Source: an uncultured Sulfitobacter sp. | GTDB taxonomy: Bacteria; Pseudomonadota; Alphaproteobacteria; Rhodobacterales; Rhodobacteraceae | Length of the DNA stretch: 64,000 nt | NCBI GenBank assembly: GCA_947492925.1 | Contig: CANLOQ010000002.1 | Coordinates: 889,373-953,372, forward strand | Reading direction: 5' to 3' | Shown here: in pieces, positions 57,580-64,000 of the stretch | Layout of the letters: every line of letters begins with the position of its first letter | Position numbering within the stretch: position 1 is the stretch's first letter | Program-made: the position numbers and the translations under genes | Notes under the pieces: model-generated | What the model was told of the DNA's origin: nothing | Databases searched by the model: none | Seen by the model: only the letters and a program-made list of their open reading frames with translations

Positions 57580-58508
57580 CGGGTATTCAGTTCGGACGTT
57601 TGCAGGACCTTCCCTTGAGGGAAGCTTGGAAGCATGAGGCACTTCAGTTCACACCGTGGCTCGCCGAAAACCTTGACCATCTGTCGGAGGTTATCGGTAT
57701 TCCGCTGGAAATGACGGGGACAGAGGTGGCCGTGGACACATTCTCGGCGGATATTCTCGCGCGCAACCCGATGGACGACAGTGTTGTCCTGATCGAGAAC
57801 CAGCTGGAAACGACCGACCATACACACCTCGGCCAGATCATGACCTATCTGGCAGGCCTCGATGCGCATACCGTTGTCTGGATCGCGCCCGCTTTCCGAG
57901 AGCCGCACCTATCTGCAATCCGCTGGCTCAACGAACACACGGCTGATGGATTTTCCTTCTTCGCGGTCAAAGCGCGCGTTGTCCGTATCGGCAACAGCCC
58001 TTATGCGCCAATTTTTGAAGTGGTGGCCAAGCCGAACGGGTGGGAGCGGCAGGTCCGCGAGAAAGAGCGTAAGTCAAAGCAACCTGATCCGAATTCTGAG
58101 CTTCGTTTCGAGTTCTGGTCTGCACTGGCAGACGCGAAACCAGCATTAAGCCGCAATGGGCCTATCGCGAACCGCACAACAAATACATGGGTCAGGCTGT
58201 GGGATGAGCCTGAGATCAACCTGTCGCTTTATCTGAGCAATAACAATTGTGGCTGTTTTCTACGTGGCAGGCGCGGCGGTGATGCAGCAGTCGTGCATAA
58301 CGCGCTTGGCGCTTATGGGCAGGCTATCGTCTCAGCCACCAACGCAACCCAGTGGGAAAGCTCTGACAGTTCGCATTTCGCGATCTGCCGCTTGGACAAA
58401 CAATACAATAACCGCGAAAGCTGGCCCGCTATCATCGAATGGATGGGTGCCGAACATGACCGCTTTGCTGCGGTCGTGGAGCAGATCATGAAAGGCCAGA
58501 CGCCATGA
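57576..58508 (+). CDS. DUF4268 protein with PD-(D/E)xK-like N-terminus
   Basis: A 310-residue protein. The first half looks like a restriction-endonuclease fold: FSADILARN with D59, then VLIENQLETTDHTHLGQ with E74 and Q76, so the catalytic lysine of ExK is replaced by Gln. The second half matches DUF4268 (LRFEFWSALADAKP and the following strands up to FAICRLDKQ). It overlaps both neighbours by 4 bases, which places it inside the restriction-modification operon as a dedicated component. Whether it cuts, binds or regulates is not known. Confidence 0.75.
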   Translation: MTGIQFGRLQDLPLREAWKHEALQFTPWLAENLDHLSEVIGIPLEMTGTEVAVDTFSADILARNPMDDSVVLIENQLETTDHTHLGQIMTYLAGLDAHTVVWIAPAFREPHLSAIRWLNEHTADGFSFFAVKARVVRIGNSPYAPIFEVVAKPNGWERQVREKERKSKQPDPNSELRFEFWSALADAKPALSRNGPIANRTTNTWVRLWDEPEINLSLYLSNNNCGCFLRGRRGGDAAVVHNALGAYGQAIVSATNATQWESSDSSHFAICRLDKQYNNRESWPAIIEWMGAEHDRFAAVVEQIMKGQTP

Positions 58509-61500
58509 CCGACAAGAAAACCCCGATTGACCCGATCACCCATGACGACGAGCGGGTGAACATCCCGACGCCGGAACTGGCACCGATGATGGACCCGGAT
58601 GATGCCAAGCCGATCAAGGTCGCATATCAACAGCGTAACCCTGACCTCGACCCGCAACTGATCTGGCGCGGCAAGGATATCGACCAAGAGGCTGTGACTG
58701 TCGACGCGCCTCCGATCTACTTGCAGGAACAGGTGCACCCCAAGGCGATCATCGAAGACCTGCGTGCGGGCGGCAAACGCAATGGCGAGGGGGGCGGTGC
58801 GGACCTATTTGACCACTTCGGCATCACCGATGACGACCGCGAGGCGGAGGTGGAATTCTACAAACACCACAAGAAATGGTCGAACAGGATGATCCTGGGC
58901 GATGGACTGCAGGTGATGGCGTCACTCGCCGAACGTGAGGGGCTGAAGGGCCAGGTGCAGGCGATTTATATCGACCCGCCCTATGGGATTAAATTCAACT
59001 CCAACTTCCAGTGGTCCACGACCAGCCGCGATGTGAAAGACGGCAAGCTGGATCACCTAACGCGCGAGCCTGAGCAGGTGAAGGCCTTTCGCGACACATG
59101 GCGCGACGGGATACACTCCTACCTGCAATACCTGCGCGACCGTCTGGTTGTGGCGCGGGAATTACTGACCGAAAGCGGGTCTTGTTTTGTGCAGATCGGG
59201 GATGAGAACGTGCACCGCGTGCGGGCTCTGATGGATGAGGTGTTTGGGGAGGACAACTTCATTTCGGAAATCGTCTACCAAACGACACCTTACGCGACGA
59301 GCAACTACCTCCCAAGCGTATGCGATAGGATTCTTTGGTACGGAAAATCTGCGGTGAACACGAAGTATCGCCAACTTACCAAACCAAAAACTGATTTGAG
59401 TAGTATCGACAGATTTTCATCATTGAGGTCCAACGACGGCCATACGGTTAGGTTGATGTCCAAAGAAGAAAGGGCGACTGGCGAGATTAAAACTGGTTGG
59501 CGAGCCTTTCAAGGCACATCCCTGATTTCGCCGGGGCCCACGAGTTCAGATCAGAGATTTAATCCCTTCGGCGTTGCCTTAATACCCCCTCGCACGTCTC
59601 ACTGGAAAACGACTGTTGAAGGCCTTCGAAGAGTTCAAATGGCGGGTCGTATTCAACTGACTACGGGTAGCGCACGCTTCCGTAGCATGCTCGACGACTA
59701 CTCAATTTCGATAACTCACAATGTTTGGACGGATACGAGTGGAGGCATTTCTAGCCGTTCTGATGAAAAGAAGTATGTCGTTCAAACCAGCCCAGAGGTC
59801 ATAAAACGCTGCCTTCTCATGACCACTGACCCTGGCGATCTTATACTCGATCCGACCTGTGGCTCTGGCACTACTGCCACCGTCGCCGAGCAATGGGGTC
59901 GTCGCTGGATTACCATCGACACCTCTCGCGTCGCACTCGCACTTGCCCGTGCGCGGATCATGGGGGCGAAGTATCCGTGGTATCTGCTGAAAGACAGCAA
60001 AGATGGCCAGAAGAAAGAGGCAGAGGTGACACGTTCCGCCCCCGCCACGGCAGACACCTATAACGACATCCGCCACGGCTTTGTCTACCATCGCGTGCCG
60101 CACATCACCCTGAAATCCATCGCCAACAACCTTGAGATTGACGAAATCTGGGAACAGCGCCAACCCACCGTCGAAGACGCCCGCGCGACCCTCAACGCCG
60201 CCCTGCAAGGCCAGCCCGACCCATTCCCCGTGGAAACCGGCGGCCGCAACGGGCAAGACATCGACTTCACGAGCCAAGACGAGGTCGAAATGCCCTCTGG
60301 CGAGATGGCCCCCGCAAACGGCTTCATGGAATGGGAAATCCCCCGCGAGCCCGGCACGCCGTGGCCCGCCGATCAGCGCAAGTTCTATGACGTGGCCCGC
60401 TCCATGTCTGATGATCTGACGCCCGCCAAACGCAAAGCGGCAGAGACTGCGTTGGCCAACCTTAACGACGCACGCGGCACCGCCTGGGACTTTGACACCT
60501 TGCCAGACCGCCCCGTCACGTCATGGCCCGAAGCCGCCGTTGCGGCGCTGGAGGATTTCTGGAAAGCCCGCATCGCGCGCCAGACCGAGATCGACGCATC
60601 CATCGCTGCCAAAGCAGATTTCGAATATCTCTACGACAAACCCTACGAGGACAAAAAACGCGTCCGCGTCGCAGGTCCGTTCACAGTGGAATCCCTATCA
60701 CCGCACCGCACCCAAGCCGTCAACGAACATGGCGAGCTGATCGACGAGGTCGACGCTGCCACAGGCAACCGCATGCGCGGCGCACAAGAGGCCGACAACT
60801 ACCGCGAGGCAATGTTGGAGAACCTGCGCAAGGCAGGCGTGCAGCAATCGGGCAAGGAGGACGCGATCAAGTTCAGCTCTCTCGTCCCGTGGCCCGGCGA
60901 ATGGATCGCCGCCGAGGGCAAATACATGGAAGGCGAGACCGAGCGCCGCGCCGGTGTCTTCATCGGCCCCGAATACGGCACAGTCCAACGCGCCGATCTG
61001 GTTGCCGCCGCGCGTGAAGCTGCGGACGCGGGCCTCGACATCATGATCGCCTGCGCCTTCAACTTCGACGCACACACAGCCGAGTTTCGCAAACTGGGCC
61101 GCGTGCCCATCCTGCAAGCCCGCATGAACCCCGACTTGCATATGGCGGCGGATCTGAAGGCAGGCGGAGGCAACCTGTTCGTTGTCTTCGGCGAGCCAGA
61201 TATCAAGGTATCGGAAGATGGCGACAAGTTTCGCGTCGAACTGCTCGGTGTTGATATCTTTAAACCTGCAACGGGTCAGGTGATCTCATCCGAGCCGGAC
61301 GACATCGCGTGCTGGTTCATCGATACCGACTACAACGAGGAAAGTTTCTTCGTGCGTCACGCTTACTTCCCTGGCGCTGACATCCCTTACAAGCAGCTGA
61401 AAACGACGCTGAAGGGGGAGGTGGATCAGGAAGCGTGGGACAGCCTGAAGCGCACAGTCTCACGTCCTTTTGCAAAGCCCAAGTCTGGTAGGATCGCGGT

Positions 61501-61552
61501 GAAGGTTATCAACCATTTGGGCGATGAAGTGATGAAGGTTTTGGGGGTTTAA
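58505..61552 (+). CDS. Type III Mod-like DNA methyltransferase
   Basis: A 1,015-residue adenine-type DNA methyltransferase of the beta order: catalytic DPPY at 157-160 precedes the SAM-binding DPTCGSGTTA at 449-458. The roughly 290 residues between them are the expected target recognition domain. The long C-terminus (after about 500) is larger than in classical Mod and probably contacts Res. Bases 59280-59820, inside the recognition domain, are clearly lower in GC than the rest of the gene, as if that part was exchanged. It overlaps the DUF4268 gene by 4 bases. Confidence 0.88.
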   Translation: MTDKKTPIDPITHDDERVNIPTPELAPMMDPDDAKPIKVAYQQRNPDLDPQLIWRGKDIDQEAVTVDAPPIYLQEQVHPKAIIEDLRAGGKRNGEGGGADLFDHFGITDDDREAEVEFYKHHKKWSNRMILGDGLQVMASLAEREGLKGQVQAIYIDPPYGIKFNSNFQWSTTSRDVKDGKLDHLTREPEQVKAFRDTWRDGIHSYLQYLRDRLVVARELLTESGSCFVQIGDENVHRVRALMDEVFGEDNFISEIVYQTTPYATSNYLPSVCDRILWYGKSAVNTKYRQLTKPKTDLSSIDRFSSLRSNDGHTVRLMSKEERATGEIKTGWRAFQGTSLISPGPTSSDQRFNPFGVALIPPRTSHWKTTVEGLRRVQMAGRIQLTTGSARFRSMLDDYSISITHNVWTDTSGGISSRSDEKKYVVQTSPEVIKRCLLMTTDPGDLILDPTCGSGTTATVAEQWGRRWITIDTSRVALALARARIMGAKYPWYLLKDSKDGQKKEAEVTRSAPATADTYNDIRHGFVYHRVPHITLKSIANNLEIDEIWEQRQPTVEDARATLNAALQGQPDPFPVETGGRNGQDIDFTSQDEVEMPSGEMAPANGFMEWEIPREPGTPWPADQRKFYDVARSMSDDLTPAKRKAAETALANLNDARGTAWDFDTLPDRPVTSWPEAAVAALEDFWKARIARQTEIDASIAAKADFEYLYDKPYEDKKRVRVAGPFTVESLSPHRTQAVNEHGELIDEVDAATGNRMRGAQEADNYREAMLENLRKAGVQQSGKEDAIKFSSLVPWPGEWIAAEGKYMEGETERRAGVFIGPEYGTVQRADLVAAAREAADAGLDIMIACAFNFDAHTAEFRKLGRVPILQARMNPDLHMAADLKAGGGNLFVVFGEPDIKVSEDGDKFRVELLGVDIFKPATGQVISSEPDDIACWFIDTDYNEESFFVRHAYFPGADIPYKQLKTTLKGEVDQEAWDSLKRTVSRPFAKPKSGRIAVKVINHLGDEVMKVLGV

Positions 61553-61553
61553 A

Positions 61554-61919
61554 ATGGGAGGTGTGCGATTAGATTTTGATAAGGTCAATCGAGCCAGTCG
61601 CATGAGATCGAAGGGATTTGAAACTGTAGACGATCCGAAAGGGCCAAGTGTTCAACCGCCATCCAGGCCGGAAGAGCGTATTCCAGGAGTTTTTAAAGCG
61701 GCTCGTGCCCGCACCAAAGTTGATCGTGAAGAGCTTACAAAGCTGGAGAGGCGTTTTTCCCTTTGGATGAATGCACCGGATGTTTCTTCGATTGAGCTCG
61801 ATAAGCTGCGTCGAAAAATCAACCATCTCAAAGTGAGCTTACCACCGGAAAAGAAGACACCAAAGAAGAGAAGGCCTGCGCGCCCAAAGAAGATCAAAAG
61901 TAAGCGGAATGTAAAATGA
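61554..61919 (+). CDS. Small basic protein of the defence operon
   Basis: A 121-residue protein starting one base after the Mod-like stop codon and overlapping the helicase start by 4 bases. The N-terminal half is mixed polar, the middle has a possible helical segment (EELTKLERRFSLWMNAP), and the tail is almost all Lys, Arg and Pro (KKTPKKRRPARPKKIKSK). I do not recognise a family. Placement directly before a RelE-like domain is where an antitoxin would sit, but the very basic tail is unlike typical antitoxins and suggests nucleic acid binding. Confidence 0.6.
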   Translation: MGGVRLDFDKVNRASRMRSKGFETVDDPKGPSVQPPSRPEERIPGVFKAARARTKVDREELTKLERRFSLWMNAPDVSSIELDKLRRKINHLKVSLPPEKKTPKKRRPARPKKIKSKRNVK

Positions 61920-63955
61920 CCCATAGGATCGCAGATACATTCTACGACGCATTGATGAAATTGACAGCTCAAGAGCAAAAGGCAGTAAAAACAACAGTTT
62001 TTGATTTTCAGATGGACCCCAGCCTGCCTGGTCTGTCGATGCACCGCGTGGATAGGGCGAGGGATCCGAATTTCTGGACTGCGCGCGTGAATCGCGACAT
62101 CAGAATGGTCATACACAAGCGCAAACAGGATACTTTGCTGGCATGGGTGGGGCATCATGATGATGCATATCGATGGGCCGAGACGAGGCGTATTGAGAGC
62201 CACCCGCGTACCGGCGCAATCCAGATCGTTGAAGCACGTGAGACCGTCGAAGACATTATCGTTCCGAACTACGTTCAAGAAGATGTTCCCATGCCGCGCC
62301 TTTTCGCGGAAGAGACCGACGATACGCTTTTGACATGGGGCATTCCCACTGATTGGATCGAAACTGTGCGTGGGGCAACCGAAGACACGGTTCTTGATAT
62401 TGCTGGCTACCTGCCGTCAGAAGCAGCGGAGGCACTGGTTCAGGCTGCGACAGGCGTTCGACCGACACCACCGGCACCAATCGGTCCCGACGCGGACCCC
62501 TGGAGCCACCCAGATGCAGTCAGGCGTTTCCGGGTGCTCGACAACCTCGAAGAACTTCAAGATGCGCTGGAACAACCTTGGGAGAAGTGGTCTGTCTTCT
62601 TGCACCCAGCGCAACGGGAGTTCGTGGATAGAGACTTTAATGGTCCTGCAAGAGTTATCGGGTCTGCCGGAACTGGAAAAACGGTTGTTGCACTTCATCG
62701 GGCGGCTCGGCTGGCCGAAGCCGAAACATCAAATGTTCTTTTGGCAACATTCAACACAAACCTTGCTGAACGATTGGCAGAGAAAGTTCCTTTGGTTGCA
62801 AACCAGAGTGTATCGGGCCGGATAACAGTGGCCGCCCTGCAGGATCTGATTTTCGATGAATATTCGTTGCAGTTCGGTCCAGTCGATATCGTACCGGATC
62901 AACTCATCAAAGAGCTACTTATTTCTGTTGCGGTGGAGCAGTCCAACGGTATTGATCGGGATTTCCTTTTTGACGAATGGAAATTGATCGTAGAAGCTTG
63001 GGACATCCAAACATCTCAGGAATACCGGGATCTGCCGCGCTTAGGCCGAAAGGTTCGGATGGCATCATCCCGGAAAGACGAACTGTGGCAGGTGTTTGAA
63101 GAATGCCGGGGGCGAATGGCGGTTCGCGGGATCCATACCCATGCGATGCTGGCGCACCGTTTACGTAACGAAGGCACATGGCCCTTTACGCATGTGCTGG
63201 TCGATGAAGCGCAGGACATCTCTGTTCCCGAGCTTCTTTTACTTGGCCAAAAACTTGGCTTTGTCGAAAACGGATTGTTTTTTGCCGGTGATATCGGACA
63301 ACGAATTTTTCGTGCTCCTTTCCCGTGGAGCGCAGCAAAAGTTGAGGTGCGTGGTAGGTCACGAAGCCTCAAAGTAAATTATCGCACCTCACATCAGATC
63401 AGGATTGGGAGTGAAACGCTACTCCCCGAAACGCTTGTAGAGCCTGATGGATCTGAAGATAGCCGGTTGGGCGTCACATCTGTGTTCGAGGGGCCGCAGC
63501 CGCAAATTCATCAGTTCCCTGACCGTTCGACTGAAATATCAAGTCTGCTGACATGGGTTCAAACCGTAATTAACGCTGGGGTTCTTGAAGAAGAGATAGC
63601 CATCTTGGCAAGAACATCTGAATTGATAAGCGATCTCGCCGTTCCGCTGCATGATGCCCACCCTGCCTTGAAATTCTTGACGATGCATGATGCGAAAGGC
63701 TCGGAGTTCCAAGCTGTCGCGGTGATTGCGTTAGACAGTCAAGTTTCGCCTGATGAGAATAGAATTTTGTCGGCAAAGGACGAGGGCCAGCTTGATGAAG
63801 TAATGTCGACCGAAAGGCACTTGCTCTATGTCGCGGCAACTCGCGCCCGAGATTATCTGTGGATTTCAGGTAGTGAGCCTGTTTCCGAATTCCTGATGGA
63901 CTTACTTGTAATGGATTCGAGGATGACCTGCTCCCCTTTGAGTCCGCTAATTTAG
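61916..63955 (+). CDS. RelE-like domain fused to SF1 (UvrD-like) helicase
   Basis: A 679-residue protein. Residues 1 to about 105 resemble a RelE/ParE-type toxin fold (FYDALMKLTAQEQKAV, FWTARVNRDIRMVIHKR, GHHDDAYRWAETRR). After a linker comes an SF1 helicase with Walker A GSAGTGKT (249-256), VDEAQD (429-434), a motif V region TMHDAKGSEFQAV, and motif VI LYVAATRARDYLWIS. No C-terminal nuclease motif is obvious. It ends 45 bases before the window edge and is the last gene of the five-gene operon visible here. Confidence 0.85.
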   Translation: MTHRIADTFYDALMKLTAQEQKAVKTTVFDFQMDPSLPGLSMHRVDRARDPNFWTARVNRDIRMVIHKRKQDTLLAWVGHHDDAYRWAETRRIESHPRTGAIQIVEARETVEDIIVPNYVQEDVPMPRLFAEETDDTLLTWGIPTDWIETVRGATEDTVLDIAGYLPSEAAEALVQAATGVRPTPPAPIGPDADPWSHPDAVRRFRVLDNLEELQDALEQPWEKWSVFLHPAQREFVDRDFNGPARVIGSAGTGKTVVALHRAARLAEAETSNVLLATFNTNLAERLAEKVPLVANQSVSGRITVAALQDLIFDEYSLQFGPVDIVPDQLIKELLISVAVEQSNGIDRDFLFDEWKLIVEAWDIQTSQEYRDLPRLGRKVRMASSRKDELWQVFEECRGRMAVRGIHTHAMLAHRLRNEGTWPFTHVLVDEAQDISVPELLLLGQKLGFVENGLFFAGDIGQRIFRAPFPWSAAKVEVRGRSRSLKVNYRTSHQIRIGSETLLPETLVEPDGSEDSRLGVTSVFEGPQPQIHQFPDRSTEISSLLTWVQTVINAGVLEEEIAILARTSELISDLAVPLHDAHPALKFLTMHDAKGSEFQAVAVIALDSQVSPDENRILSAKDEGQLDEVMSTERHLLYVAATRARDYLWISGSEPVSEFLMDLLVMDSRMTCSPLSPLI

Positions 63956-64000
63956 GTTAGCTCTGTTCAGGTTTTGGTCCTCTTGTGACCGATTAGCATA

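Noticed and set aside
1-64000. CRISPR arrays
   Set aside because: No series of regularly spaced direct repeats was seen anywhere in the window.

Overview
The window looks like a chromosome segment of a marine alphaproteobacterium of the order Rhodobacterales (Roseobacter group). The evidence is the gene families and their order: a gene-transfer-agent-type lysis pair beside ccm genes, a trpG-trpD-trpC-moaC-moeA-lexA block, a YibQ-type deacetylase next to the trp genes, a B12-dependent class II ribonucleotide reductase, a non-pyrrolysine MttB-family methyltransferase, and a GTTC-N7-GTTC SOS box of the alphaproteobacterial type. I cannot name the genus from sequence alone.

Bases 1-53600 are mostly core genome, GC-rich and densely packed. 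Region by region: the 3' end of an indolepyruvate ferredoxin oxidoreductase gene, an acyltransferase, murI and argC; ccmE, an endolysin/holin pair, then ccmF and ccmH (4.5-8.7 kb); an enoyl-CoA hydratase; a two-gene unit of unknown function; gltA and gltX on the minus strand; comEC converging on lexA; the minus-strand run trpG-trpD-ung-trpC-moaC-moeA-lexA (20.8 down to 15.3 kb); a yibQ-type gene; a long minus-strand run fabI-lysE-gpt-aminotransferase-ppiD-trpE-aspartoacylase-secreted protein (31.1 down to 22.9 kb); pdxH, a double cold-shock protein and a DUF192 protein; tRNA-Pro; nrdJ with a long regulatory upstream region; an ECF sigma factor and a divergent EF-hand protein; an mttB-like gene; an outer-membrane barrel; an aminotransferase; cysS; cimA; a hypothetical protein, a methyltransferase and an NDUFAF6-like protein; an MFS transporter; and cobK, an AlkA-like glycosylase and an esterase in an overlapping run.

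From about 52.2 kb the content becomes accessory (a P-loop kinase-like gene and an HNH nuclease), and from about 53.6 kb the composition becomes more AT-rich. A truncated OLD-type ATPase is followed by a five-gene operon that runs almost to the right edge: a type III Res-like helicase-nuclease, a DUF4268 protein with a nuclease-like N-terminus, a type III Mod-like adenine methyltransferase, a small basic protein, and a protein that fuses a RelE-like domain to an SF1 (UvrD-like) helicase. Three of the four junctions are 4-base ATGA overlaps. This is the best candidate for an under-described system here: a restriction-modification-like defence module with two extra components.

Regulatory candidates found by eye are a LexA box before lexA, CtrA-like motifs before the lysis pair and before cimA, an NrdR-like palindrome and a perfect DnaA box before nrdJ, and two very short cysteine-containing reading frames that share ICIIT, one before cysS and one before the mttB-like gene.
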